The translations under genes were made by a program, and so were the position numbers. Below the pieces are notes generated by a model that was not told the DNA's origin, made no database searches, and worked only from the letters and a program-made list of their open reading frames with translations. This document shows positions 39,801-51,774 of a DNA stretch of 64,000 nucleotides, in pieces (within the stretch, counting starts at the first letter, position 1; every line of letters begins with the position of its first letter). Origin of the DNA: Chelydra serpentina (Eukaryota > Chordata > Testudines > Chelydridae); contig JBAIAC010000057.1 in NCBI GenBank assembly GCA_037349315.1, positions 682,001-746,000 on the forward strand, written 5' to 3'.

Positions 39801-42800
39801 CCATGACTCCGCCAGCCACCGCCCCTTTAAACCAGCTCTGGGCGCGTGGGCCGAGTGTGGCTGACAGCATCTCGAGGACACGGCTCTGGCTCTTCCCTTG
39901 TCTCTGCAGCTCTATCGTCTCAACCACACGAACTACACAGCCAAGTGCAGCAGCACGTGTGGGAGCGGGAACGGCACCGAGATGTGTGTGACCAACGGCA
40001 GCGTGAGCATGAGCAAGTGCATCCTGGAGTGCTGCAACTCGTCCTGGTGCCTGCAACTCAACGCCACCGCCTACGGTAACCCGCCTGCTGGGACAGCCCA
40101 GTCCGCTGACCGCCGACGCTGGGCTTCTCACTCTGCGCAACGAACAGAAGGGCTCATTCTAGTGCACGTGGCCGGAGACTGACGTGTGTTGTCTCTCACA
40201 TAGGGCCCTGCCTGCATTGTGGCTTTTGTTTCTCTCGGGCAGAAGGAGCAGGGCTGGAATGGAGGGGGTGGGCCTGGGGCGCCTGCCCCCTGAGTGGAGG
40301 AGTGGGTTTATTTTGTACTCTCACCATCTCCCCCTGCCCTTTGGCTGATGCATGGTGTAACCACGGCCCTCTGCCGGACTGCCGGACCTGCTCTCATGAA
40401 AGTCATAGGCCCTGGGCTGCTAACAACGAAGGGGGCTTCACCTTGAGTGCTCGGTTCTGTGCGTGCGGGATCAGAGTCTATCCCTGCTGGGGCTCTGAAG
40501 CCCACAGGGGCCGTAGAGCAGCTGAAGTTCCTATGTGACAATAGTCTCCATCCAACACGTTTTCTGGAGGCAAGACACAACAGCAGAGGCAACTAGAGCC
40601 TACACTTCCAAAGGAAGCCCTGGGTAGCAGGGATGGGTGCCTGCCCCTCCCACACGTAGAACCCACCCAGGCCATAGAGCCTGGCTCAGGAGCCGGTTCC
40701 GGTGCTCGCGGGGGTTTGGGTTCCCCACGGCTCCGGTGCTCGCGGGGGTTTGGGTTCCCCACGGCTCCGGTGCTCGCGGGGGTTTGGGTTCCCCATGGCT
40801 CCGGTGCTCGCGGGGGTTTGGGTTCCCCACGGCTCCGGTGCTCGCGGGGGTTTGGGTTCCCCACGGCTCCGGTGCTCGCGGGGGTTTGGGTTCCCCACGG
40901 CTCCGGTGCTCGCGGGGGTTTGGGTTCCCCACGGCTCCGGTGCTCGCGGGGGTTTGGGTTCCCCACGGCTCCGGTGCTCGCGGGGGTTTGGGTTCCCCAC
41001 GGCTCTGGTGCTCGCCGGGGTTTGGGTTCCCCACGGCTCTGGTGCTCGCGGGGGTTTGGGTTCCCCACGGCTCCGGTGCTCGCCGGGGTTTGGGTTCCCC
41101 ACGGCTCTGGTGCTCGCGGGGGTTTGGGTTCCCCACGGCTCTGGTGCTCGCGGGGGTTTGGGTTCCCCACGGCTCCGGTGCTCGCGGGGGTTTGGGTTCC
41201 CCACGGCTCCGGTGCTCGCGGGGGTTTGGGTTCCCCACGGCTCCGGTGCTCGCGGGGGTTTGGGTTCCCCACGGCTCCGGTGCTCGCGGGGGTTTGGCTT
41301 CCCCACGGCTCCGGTGCTCGCGGGGGTTTGGCTTCCCCACGGCTCCGGTGCTCGCGGGGGTTTGGCTTCCCCACGGCTCCGGTGCTCGCGGGGGTTTGGC
41401 TTCCCCACGGCTCCGGTGCTCGCGGGGGTTTGGCTTCCCCACGGCTCCGGTGCTCGCGGGGGTTTGGCTTCCCCACGGCTCCGGTGCTCGCGGGGGTTTG
41501 GCTTCCCCACGGCTCCGGTGCTCGCGGGGGTTTGGCTTCCCCACGGCTCCGGTGCTTGCGGGGGTTTGGCTTCCCCACGGCTCCGGTGCTTGCGGGGGTT
41601 TGGCTTCCCCACGGCTCCGGTGCTCGCGGGGGTTTGGCTTCCCCACGGCTCTGGTTCGGCCAGAGGGATTCCGTAGGAAGGCCTCTTGCAGGATAACAAA
41701 CTGAATGACGGTCGCTGGCGAAGGCCAGGCACCGGATTCCTAGGAGCACTGTAGCTTTCTAGTGGTGCTTTCTCCTGCAGCGTCTTGGTGGGAAAGTCCG
41801 ATCCCCACAGCTGTGGGGGTCACGCAGCCCTGATGGAGTAGGCAGAGCTGTCCTGGTGGCTCAGCTGCGTGCACTTGGGGTTTCTCTTACTGCTGCCTCC
41901 TCTAGCTGCATCGCAGTCGCCCATTCGCCACCTCGAGAGCCTCCCCTGTATCCTGCTTTCCCTCGTTCCGTCCCACAGGCGTAAACGAACTAGTTCTATT
42001 CTTCCACTCTCGGGCTCATGCAGCACGTCCTGCTTCTCCTTTCTAGTTAGGCCAGCAAGTCGGATAAATTCCAGGTCTCCTCCCTGGGAGCAACTCTGCT
42101 CTGCTGGGTCCTGGGGGACATGCAGGCCCATCGCTGGACTTAGCCACAGGTGTCCTACTGCAGTGTAGATTCCCATCAGGAGTTGGATGCCTGGCCTGGC
42201 CTGGCAGTTCCTAGGCACCAAACACCCCTGAGCTTTGGGAGGGAGAGCAGGGATTGGTGGGAAGTAACAGATGTGGTTCACATTCTGGAATGAGGCTGCT
42301 GAATACCCGTCTCCTGTTAAAATGACTCTAGCGGCTTCCACTGGGGCGCGTCCGTCTCTGGCCCTGTTCTGGATTCTAGCCCCGGGTCCCAAGGCTGGAT
42401 GGAAATGCAGAGCAGCAGGAGGGCATAGCTCTGTCTCACCAGTCTCCTTTCGTGTCTGTTTCAGGTGATTTGCCGCCCCCCACCACCACTCCAGCTCCCA
42501 CAACTACCACCCCGAAGCCTCCCCGCAGAAATGTAAGTATTGCCTTCCAGCGTGATCAGACAGCAGAGCTGCATGGGCATGCTGCCAGTGGGAATCCTAA
42601 GATGAGTAGTGTTGCCAGGAATTGCTAAGCTGTGGTGTTCCACCCCAGAAATGGCTGCCTTTCAGTGGTGGATGAAATGTCCCCCCATGCTACGTGCTCC
42701 CAGAGGCCAGTACGGAGCCTCTGTGAGAGGGAATAGATTCGGGTAGAGCCAGGCAAGGATACGGTCGGTAACAAGCCCAGCCAAATGTTCCTCTTCCGAG

Positions 42801-44661
42801 GCCAGTGAAAGAGCAAAGTTCCATGTGCTGCCAATCCAAGTAGCTTGGACTATTAGTTGCAGGATGAGCCCTATTCACAATGCTGCGGTGAACGGCAGGA
42901 AGGTCCTGGAGCACCGGGAGGAGATACCGAGACTGCTATCCTGGGATCCTTCTCCAGGGCCGAGGCTCTTATGCCTCATGTTTGAGGGAACACACCCACA
43001 CCCCCTTCTCCTCCCCCTCCCCAGGGAACTGTCAGGCATCGGCCCCTGGGGAGATTGACTAGAGGGGTCCATAACAGGACCCTTTCATCTCAGTCCTCTG
43101 ATTCTTGGGAGAGATTCCCAGATGATGGCTGGGAGTTTGCTTATCCCTGCAGCGCCCCCTCCATGAGGGTGGAGGCAGAGGAGGGTTTGGCACTTGCCAG
43201 CTAGGGTGAAGCTTTCTGCACTGTTTGGGTGTTGGGAGTTGATCTTTCTGTGATCTTTTTGTATTTGGAGTGTCAGTGAATGTTGTAAAATGTGGCTGCC
43301 AGCCCCTGAAAGATGGACTTGTCAATGAAGATTCAGGCTTGCTGGAACTGCCTGTACAGTGCCAGCCACTGCCCAACAGCCACCTGGCTCTTGGAGGGCA
43401 ATCTGCTGATCCTGGGGTCCCGGGGACCTCTTGCTTTCCCTGTGTGACTTCTAGCTCCTCACACAAGTGTCTCATAACGACCAGGGGAAAGGAAAGTGAC
43501 TTAAACGTCAGACCTTGTCCTGGTAGCTCTGCTGTTTGGAGTGATGGGTGTTCACGGTGCCTTTCCTGGCTGTCTTGTAGGGGAAAGTGTGCACAACCTT
43601 CTCCTGTAATGGAGATGGATGCTTCAAAGGCAAGAAGTCTGCTGCTGACTGCATCGTTGGATTCGACTTCTGTGAGGTACTGGACTTGTTTGTCAATTCT
43701 TTAACCACCCTGAGCTGTGCCTCTTAACTAGAGCTGTGACTGGAGCAGGAGTGAAGGGCTCCAGGCCAGGTCTCAGCTCCGTCTGACATTGCTCCGTCAG
43801 TGCTGCCATTTCACAGCTGATGCTGGGCTCTTGACAGCACTTGCAGCACAGAGATGTTTGTGGATTTTGTGCCATCCTCACAGCTCTGGAGTGCTTCATC
43901 CACAGGGCAGCTAAAGCAGAGTCATCAACAGCAAACTTCCCTGGGACAAACACCTGGGGCAGGGAGTAGTTGAGTCTCTGTGGTTTTTTGTCCTTGACCT
44001 CTTGGAGATTCCAACCAGGGCCTCAGCTAGAGTTAGGGTGACCAGATGAAAGCAACAAAATATCGGGACACATGTGGGAAACAAAACAAAAAAGTCCGCC
44101 GAAGTGGAGTTGTCCAAGCAACAAAAAAACAACAGCGGCAGGAGCGGCTGTCGGCCGAATCGGCCAAAGCCCCAATATCAGGACAAATGGGACACAGAGC
44201 AAAAAATCGGGACGTCTGGTCACCCTAGCTAGAGTATGGAGATGGGCACTGCAGCTTTTGCTAAAGCTGACTCGGTGCATCCTCTGCCCCTGACCCAGGA
44301 GGATGTGCCTGGGGGTTTGAGTTGGTCCCATTAACATGAATGCAAGAACGCAGAGGGGTGCTAAAGCCCAAGACTGCTAATGTCTGTCTCCTTCCTGCAG
44401 ATGAAGAAGACTGGCTCAAATTACGTGGCTGGATGTAGCAAATTCTGCAAGACCGCCAGCCCAGCCTGTGCCAGAGGAGCAGCTGCCTCCTGTTACCAGG
44501 AATGCTGCCAAGCTACCCCTAAAACTAGCTGCCTGAAGCTGGATGGCAACGTGCACTTCAATGGCGCTGGGCAGGTGGCTCTGGCCCCACTCCTGAAACT
44601 CCTGGCCTGTGGTGTGGGTCTTCTCATGCACTACCGCCTCTCCACTTTCCTTCAGGGTTAA
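36898..44661 (+). CDS. Secreted, probably GPI-anchored protein with two LU/Ly6-like 12-cysteine domains
   Basis: I do not recognise a named gene. Eight coding exons with GT-AG introns and matching phases: 36898-36934, 37784-37846, 38461-38579, 38994-39092, 39910-40075, 42465-42532, 43581-43676, 44401-44661. They total 909 nt (302 aa). The first coding exon probably begins at 36865 after an acceptor, so a 5' UTR exon lies upstream. Residues 1-33 form a signal peptide (core FLLLCISTLHFSAW, predicted cut after ASA). 34-73 is a Ser/Thr/Pro-rich stalk with several N-glycosylation sequons. Domain 1 (76-153) and domain 2 (188-260) each have 12 cysteines in the same order, ending CxxxCC...C. A Thr/Pro linker spans 162-184. 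The C-terminus is hydrophobic after N270-G271-A272, as in GPI-anchored proteins. The usual LU ending CC...CN is absent, so the fold assignment is tentative. Location: cell surface, inferred. Confidence 0.8.
40695..41660. repeat. 34-bp minisatellite, 28 units, intron of the LU-like gene
   Basis: The unit runs GGCTCCGGTGCTCGCGGGGG, then TTTGG(G/C)TTCCCCAC. Units start exactly every 34 bases from 40695 to 41647. Units 1-17 carry TTTGGGTTCC; units 18-28 (from 41273) all carry TTTGGCTTCC, a sharp subfamily boundary. All frames stay open on both strands because the unit contains no stop in any register. The array lies between coding exons at 39910-40075 and 42465-42532. Confidence 0.97.
44034..44227. 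mobile_element. 194-bp hAT MITE with 8-bp target duplication
   Basis: Terminal inverted repeats TAGGGTGACCAG / CTGGTCACCCTA bound the element. The same 8-mer GCTAGAGT sits immediately outside both ends (44026-44033 and 44228-44235). Eight-base duplications are the hallmark of hAT transposition. It lies in the last intron of the LU-like gene and has no coding capacity. Confidence 0.88.
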
Positions 44662-44936
44662 GCAATGGCCCTCCGAGCTCCGTAGACTGACTAGGGAAGG
44701 ATTATGGGGCACACACTATATTGGCTAAAACTGGCACAAGATCTAGGGTTTCTGTACCTCTTACATTCAGCTAAGGCTGGCTAGAAAACTCCATCTGTTG
44801 AATCAGCGTCACAGGAAGGAACCCGCAGGCTTCTCCTCTCTGTGCAGGCCTGGCTAGCACCCACGGACGTTAGTGAGTAGCACCCATGGGTGTTTGTGAA
44901 ATACAGACCCCAGTGAGTACAGCTGACTGGACTGGT

Positions 44937-45124
44937 AAGGTGTGTCTGCGCTGCAGTAAAACACCACTGCTGGCCCGTGTCAGGTGACTCCGGGATCCCG
45001 CGAGGTGGGAGGGTCCTAGAGCCTGAGCTTCTGCCTAAGCCCAGTCTCTACCCTGAGCCCCACGAGCCTGAGTCAGCTGACACCGGCCAGCCACAGGTGT
45101 CCTACTGCCCTGTAGACAGACCCT
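44937..45124. repeat. MITE-like repeat downstream of the LU-like coding region
   Basis: It starts GGTGTGTCTGCGCTGCAGTA and ends TACTGCCCTGTAGACAGACC, roughly inverted. It contains CTGAGTCAGCTGACACCGGC, as in the copies at 13252 and about 300. It falls in the presumed 3' UTR. Confidence 0.5.
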
Positions 45125-45566
45125 TAGTCTCTCCCATGTGGATTCTCCGATTCGATACAGGGGAGGGTGGAAACTAGTGGCCGTGGGGATGAATGTGTGG
45201 GGCTCCCGGCCCTGTGGAGAGGGTAGGCAGTGTGCCACATGCTCCCTTCTAGCCACAGGAGTGATGTCAGCTGCTCATCAGACTGACTCCTGGCTGTGCT
45301 GTCTCTGCAGACCAGATTAGGAGCTGGCTAGCTGTTGTGGGGCAGCCCTCAGTGAAACCCCCTCCCTTCTGAGCGCCAGTCATTCAGTGCCAGCACCTCT
45401 TCCTGACTCATGGGGGTAGAGAGGGCAAACTCCGGCCACTACGAGACTCTGAATTACTCTGCCACCGTTCACGCCTCTTGTTAGCATGTAAAGCAGCTGT
45501 CTGTGTAGCAGGGAGGGTGACTGATTGAAATCACAGTCCTCTGCTGCACACCCACCCCAGCCCAGT

Positions 45567-45752
45567 AGCATAGCCAGGGGGGAAGAAGGGGGAGCGGCTG
45601 CTCCCCCACTGAGCAGAAGCGGCGCCTTTTTTTGCTCCCGGTGCCTTTTGCTCCTAAGCTGCAGCCAGAGTGGAGCATTTTTGTGTGTGCTCCCGGTGCC
45701 TTTTTTTAGCTCCGCTCCCCCGTGCTCTAAACCTGGCTACGCCACTGCCCCA
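45567..45752. mobile_element. MITE-like repeat with inverted ends
   Basis: The left end GTAGCATAGCCAGGGGG and right end CTGGCTACGCCACTG are inverted. The body has duplicated GCTCCCGGTGCCTTTT blocks. No coding capacity. Confidence 0.5.
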
Positions 45753-45890
45753 GCCCTCCCCCATGGAAGGAAAACACTTCAATGGGAGTATCCGAGCAGG
45801 GAGAGTTTTCCCTTACGCTTCTGAAGAGCAGCTAAGGTGCCTGTGCTAACCAAGGGAACACGCTGCTAGGGGGGGCAAGGCAGGACTCGG

Positions 45891-46112
45891 GGCTGGACTA
45901 CACTGGGCATTTACACTGGCATAGCTACGTCGCTCAGGGATGTGAAAACACCTCTGGGAGATGCAGCTCTGCCAACAACGCTAGGTCGATGGAACAATTC
46001 TTCCCTCAACCTAGCTGCTGCCTCTCGGGGAGAACCCCTCCCGTTAGCCTAGGCAGTGTCTGCACTGAAGTGCTACAGCGGTGCTGCTGCAGTTTAAGCG
46101 TACAGACACCCG
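45891..46112. mobile_element. hAT-type MITE
   Basis: It opens GGGCTGGACTACACTGGGC and ends TTTAAGCGTACAGACACCCG. Internal text (GCTACGTCGCTCAGGGATGT, then AACCTAGCTGCTGCC) matches the MITE at 49323-49613. Confidence 0.5.
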
Positions 46113-49100
46113 TGGATTCCTAACCCAAGAGCTGCCCTGGCCGGTAAACCCACGGGCCTGAGCTGTCGTCTGAAATCATTGGCATCTTCTTAAAGGCCAA
46201 GTTTGCATAACCTCCTGTCTTAACATCTCCTGAGGCTAGGCCACTCTCCCAGCATCCTGGTAAACGCTGCCCCACCTCAGGGACTAATCAATGGGCCCAC
46301 TGACCCCGGAAGGCGGTAGTTCCCCAGTTCCCCTAGCTGGACGTATTCACCACCCATCCATAGGCCAGCGAGTGCAAATCTGACCTTGACTTGGTCTGAG
46401 GTGGCAGCCCCGCTGCTGACAGTCACTGGCCACAGCTGACTTGAATGGTGGCTGGTATTAGTGTATCTGATTCTTTGGTTGATTTAGGTTAGCTCGTATA
46501 TTTCTGAATAGGAATAGGTTGCTGTTTTCAAGTTCCATACACGACCTCTAAGCCTTGTTTTAACTTCCCCAGTTAGTTCCTTTTTGGAATCTTATGTTTT
46601 TAATGAACCTTAAACCCTCATGATTGTGCCTCTCCCTGTGAAATCCAAAGGGGAACAGAGCAGACACACAGCCTATGCACTAAGCAGGCTGCAACGCTGC
46701 ACTCTTCCCTGTCAAAAGTGAAGCTGCCTGGGGCTACTGCCACGTGACTTTACTAGTCTGAGATTTTGGATTACCTGGAATGAATGACATCCGGCATGGG
46801 CGGCACGTAAATAGGCTGAGGAATGCTGGGCCTCCCCGCATAGCCCCGCCAATGCTCTGCCCCGAGACCCCTTCCTGCTGCTCATTGTCCCCAGCTCAGG
46901 CAGGCTGCTCCTCTTCTGGGAAGCCCACCGGGGCTAGGGTAGCTGGGACTCGGGGTGTCGGGGGCCACCCAGCACTGGGAAAGCCCCCATGCGCCACCCA
47001 CCTGGTGCTCCGGGACTCGGGGGAGGCTGTGCACTGCCCGCCCGCTCGGGCTCCTGGGCTGGTGCGGGGGCCACCCGCTGGGTTCTCTGGGGCTGGAGGT
47101 GCTCGGGCAACCCAGGCTGGTGGGGGACAGAAGGTGGTGGCTGTGGGGAGAGGCTCTGGGCTTTGGAGTAGGAAGTGGGGTGGGAGGGCAAGTCCTCAGG
47201 CAGAAGGGGTGGGCCAGGTCATGGGCTATCATCCCCGAACCTATGGTTCACCCACTGCCCATGCATCCAGCTATAAGAATGATGGGGTGGAAGAAGCCTG
47301 GGAGGCACAGGCACAAGCAAAGTCCATCTTGGGGAGTGACCTGCTTGCAATGTAGCTTTTCTGAGCACTCACCTCAATAATTGGCTTATAACCACACTGA
47401 TGATGGAATGTCTCCTGCCTGGGCTGGCTGAATTAGGAACACCATAGTTCTTCTCTAGAATCTTACCCAAGGAAACAGGGTTTCTCTAAAAGTGGCACAT
47501 ATGTCTTAGGAGCCTGTTTGCCAGTCCTGGAGTCTTTACTGTCTAAAGGGTGACTAATAAAAGTAGAGCAGGGATCATAAGGGACGGTTCATTCTAGCCA
47601 TGATTTTAATCCGGGATTAGTCTGTGTCTATAAGAATCTGCTGCGACCTATTGTTGCACCAAATGTAGCTGATACTGATTAAGTGGCTGAATTATATTTG
47701 CTGGAAACCACAAGGCAGAGATTGCTGGTAACTGTGCTGCTGATAGTTGTGCTGACGTGAGCTCTGTTGTGATTGTTGTACTCTGTTATTCTATTTTCAG
47801 AATCTGTCCTTTGAAGAGGCGTTATAAATAAATATATTTATCAACCTCTGTGTTTAATTATTGGAGGCAATCTTTTGCCATGGCTGAAGCCTGCTGGTGA
47901 GGTCAGGGAGACAGTGACTCAAGGCAGTTGGGGGGGGAGGGGAGGGGGCTGGCAGGCCCTTGGGTGATGAATGTGGCTGAAACGACTTGTACAGTAAACC
48001 CTTCATTGCTGTTGCAGCCTAAACTAGGACGTGCCTGGCGACCTCCCTCTCGCTGGCATGCCAACTCAGTTATTATTTTCAACCAAACTCATGGAAGTCT
48101 CCAGTGTGCCCCTTCCTCTGTGAGGACTCCTTGTTCCCATGGCTATCTTGCCTACTCTGTGCTGTAACCCCTGCAGTCTAGTCCACAGCCAATTTGTTCT
48201 GATGCATTTACAAACCCCAAAGGTGGGGGTTTTATTTGTTACAGACCTCAAATGCTGGCTTATGACAAATCATAAGCAGGACACTAGTGGAAAAATTCAG
48301 ACTGTGCTAACAACTGCCTTTGAGAGGAACAGATCCTGTCATCATTGTTTGGGTGCAAACCTCAGCTGCTGTCAGTCCTTGATGCTCATGTTTATACTTG
48401 AGCTGGCATAAATTACAACACACAAACGTCCCCTACGGCATTTTACAGATACTTCTTATAGTTTGCAATCCCCAGGCTAAGCTTTCCTTGCGGTCTGCCT
48501 CCTCCCTTCCCCCCGTTGTGAGCTTCTGCTAAGGAGCTAGCAGGAGCCGGGGCTCTGGAGTAGCAGGTGTGCTTTTCTCCTACAGCCAGGAATGTTCCCG
48601 CTGTTCATTTATGGAACGAGTTGGGGCATTAGCTTAGAAGAGGGATATTTACGCCATAATCATTCCCATAACCTGGAAGAGACGAAACATGAAATGGCGC
48701 CACATTTTCAGGCTCCTGGAAAATGAAAAAATAGCTGCAGAATTGTAGGAATTCAGTATCCCTCTAGGGCAGATTGAAAAAAACATCCACAGCAGCCTAC
48801 TGGCAAAACAAGTTTTTTCCTAATGTCCCTGGCCCCTCTACTTCCACGCCAGCCTGGGCCAGCTCAGCAAGTGCTGCTGGGGGCCCAGCCACTCATTTAT
48901 AACACTCTATACAAGGCGCCTAATTTCTTCAAACAAGAATTTCCCCCCCAGTAACCATTCTGGTTGCTCCAGCAGCAGCCCTCTTCTCTCCCATCTCAGC
49001 AGTGACTCCCCTCGGGTCATATCCCAGTCCATCAGGCTTGGGATGGTCTCACATTTGTGTAATGCTCTAAGTCAGCAGCATCACACATGCTAAATGTATA

Positions 49101-49322
49101 CAAACCACTGAAGAATTAACACCCTCTCCCCATTTCAATCATGGTGGGAGCATGGGAGGGAGGGCGTAGCCCCAGCCTCAGGAAAGCATGCTCAGAACAA
49201 AGGCAGCTGTTTTGTTGCATAACTGCTCGGCCACAGGTGCTGCTGGAACTGGAGCGTGACAATTGTTAATTGAAGCCACGCTCTCCTGTCTTTAGCATGC
49301 AGAGGGGTTGGTTTGGTTTCTT
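46113..49322. other. Downstream region of the LU-like gene and intergenic sequence
   Basis: No coding exon seen. A GC-rich patch at 46830-47230 has overlapping open frames on both strands but no domain. Candidate polyadenylation signals lie at 47556 and 47827. The rest appears unique or anciently repetitive. Confidence 0.35.
47827..47832 (+). terminator. Candidate polyadenylation signal for the LU-like gene
   Basis: AATAAA in a GTTATAAATAAATATATTTA context; another AATAAA lies at 47556-47561. These are the first canonical signals I found after the stop codon at 44659-44661. Using one would require a 3' UTR of about 3 kb or a spliced 3' UTR (a TTTTCAG precedes 47801). Confidence 0.35.
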
Positions 49323-49613
49323 GGGCCTGGTCTACACTAGCAACTTATGTCAGTATAACTACATTGCTCAGGGGAAATCCACGCCCCCGAGTAACACCGT
49401 TATACTGACCTAACTCCTGGTGTAGACAGCGCTCTGTCGAGGGGGGGGCTTCTCCCATTGGCACAGCTATGGCCTCTTGGGGAGGTGGAGTTCCTGCACC
49501 GATGGGAGAAGCTCTCCTGTCCGCATAGGTTGCGTCTTAAACTGAAGCGCTACAGTGGTGCCGCTGCATTGGTTCAGCTGCTCTGCTGCAGGAGTTTAAG
49601 TGTAGACAAGCCC
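49323..49613. mobile_element. hAT-type MITE, 291 bp
   Basis: Inverted ends: GGGCCTGGTCTACACT on the left and AGTGTAGACAAGCCC on the right. The body includes GTTATACTGACCTAACTCC and TGGTGTAGACAGCGC. I could not see a clean target duplication. Confidence 0.6.
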
Positions 49614-51765
49614 TCACTCTGGCATCTGCTCCCAGAGAGACTCTACAATGATTGATTTGCATAATGAAGCAGATGCTTCACATTTTGCTCACTCCGGTTG
49701 TGGCACAAGATGTTTCTGCATTTTAATCGGAAATGATTTGTTTTCAGTAAGGTGCGGCTGAAGGAGATGGTTTTCTGAATTTTGCCATGAAATTAATCTT
49801 TCCAAGGCTTTGCTAGTCCTGGAGTCTCCTTTGCTCTGTTTAAGATTTTTTTCAGAATGCTCTGTAGAAATGAGATTTGCTTTAAGCAGGGATGTTGCTC
49901 CCTTTAGGTCTGATTTTTCCAAGCATGGGTGCTCAGCACTTTCAGCAAACCCACAGGTTTCTTTGAGTCTCGGGTTTGGCACCCAAAATCACTAGTCAGT
50001 TTTGAAAATCTTCTCCAAACTCTCTAATCATAACAGGAAATAAAATATTAAAAATACCTGGGGATTTGGAGGTTCGTTTATATTTTGTACCAGGAAGGGA
50101 AAAAAACATTTTTTGGGAAATTTGTTTGCTCTTTTTTAAAGGGGAAACTGTCAGGTAGTTTAGGTCCGACATTTGAGTTTTATATTTTTAAAAAGCTTTT
50201 TGTGATGTTTGTTTACTTATGTATTTGTAATAACGGCTCTTAGTCTTAACCCTTCCCCTGCTTTGTCTGAAATCCAACCATTGCCGCACTGGGCCAGTGC
50301 CTGAGACACAGGAAGTGAAAGCGAGTCTCCTCTGGTTGTCCAAGCGGAAATGCAATCCCGGAGAAAAATCACGGTGATTATCTAATGACTCTGAAGTGTT
50401 CTGATAACACTGGAAAGGACAACGTATTTATTTATTCATGTGTGATCTGTAAGATGACATAATACATTGCTTGTTATGTAATTAAAGGGTTAAACGTGGA
50501 GGGCTCAGTGCAGGATGGGAGCAGACGGCAGCAGGAATGCTGGGAGTTGAAGGAATTGAAGGAGCTGATGTCAAATGGCAGCAGGTACCGTACAGTGCCC
50601 CGAGGGCTGATCACCTGTCCCTATGTGACAGGTGCCAGGAAGAGGTGAGGCTGGGAAAACATGCAGAAAAGGGCTTGGCTCTAGGTAATGAACAGAGAAA
50701 ATAAGGAAATAGCTTGAGAAAAGCAAGGGGCACAGGCACTAGCTAATGTGGTGCAACAGAAGCACTGGACCCGGCATGTGCTCCAGGTGCCAGCAGGCGA
50801 CAGGACAGTGTTCTTAGAGAAAGGCTATGAAATGAAAAACCCACTTGCCGTGCTGTCCTGTTTGCTCCACTGAGGGGCCAACGGCAGGGAGAAAAACCTG
50901 CCGATATGTCCAAAGGGAAACAAATCCATCTGAAATCACTGCAGAGTCTCCCCTGGGTCTGAGCACGCATCTGGCCAGTGTCTGGGAGACGGAACAAACA
51001 TTGGCCTGTTCCTTTGTGAGGCGAGGGTCTGAAGGGCTCACAGGAGCTGGAACGCTGCTCCCATTCAAATCCATAGACGTGGCCCTGCCAGCTGCTCCTG
51101 CTTTGATGCCCAGATTCCTGATGTGGAGACCTGGGACACCGAGAAGGGGGAAGAGGCCAGAGCAGATGGAACAAGCCAGAGAGGAAGTGGGAAAGCAGCC
51201 AGGGGGGTGGAGAGGAAGTGGGGAGGAGGCCTGCAGGAGAAGAGGGGGCCGGAGCTATGAGGAGTCTGGCAGCAGACATGATTTCAACGTTCTCGTGACA
51301 CAGTTTCAGAAAGCGGGTCTGGCTGAAGCTACTTCAGGCGACTGCCGGAGCATCTGAGGTGGAGTGATCCCGTCTCCATCTCCAATCTGAGCCCTTAGCA
51401 GGAAGGAGGCAGCAGGGGAAGGATCTGGTGCAAATACGGCAGCTGGTACGTATCTGATTTACATTGCAAAGTCTGCAGATAGCCATTGATTACCAGCCTG
51501 TGTTCGGTATGCTGCCGGGTAGCCTGGCTTGGTCTGTAGTGCAGACAGGGCCTCTGTTTCCTTGCCACAGGCTGGGGCTGAGTCACTCTGCCTGGGCTGA
51601 TGCAACCCACAGCCACTGTCAGATCAGCCAGCGTGTCCCACTCTCTGACTGCATGGTGTAGTGCGGCAGGATCTTCATTGCTTGGCACCACCTTGTGGCC
51701 TGCTTGTTGCAGAGCTTGGCGAATTCACATACGTAATTCACTGACAGCAGCCCTTTGCGTTGCAG
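49614..51765. other. Region upstream of the INPP5B start exon
   Basis: 49870-49990 holds an old interspersed repeat (GGTGCTCAGCACTTTCAGCA, then GGTTTGGCACCCAAAATCA). No coding exon found. A non-coding INPP5B first exon should lie in or before this stretch, because the start-codon exon is preceded by an acceptor (TTGCAG, ending 51765). Confidence 0.35.
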
Positions 51766-51774
51766 GCCTGGAGG

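Noticed and set aside
40695..41660. CRISPR-like regular direct repeats
   Set aside because: Units are contiguous with no unique spacers, and the sequence is vertebrate. It is a minisatellite.
40478..41749. Six overlapping frames of 320-423 codons on both strands
   Set aside because: The 34-bp tandem repeat has no stop in any register; it is intronic to the LU-like gene.
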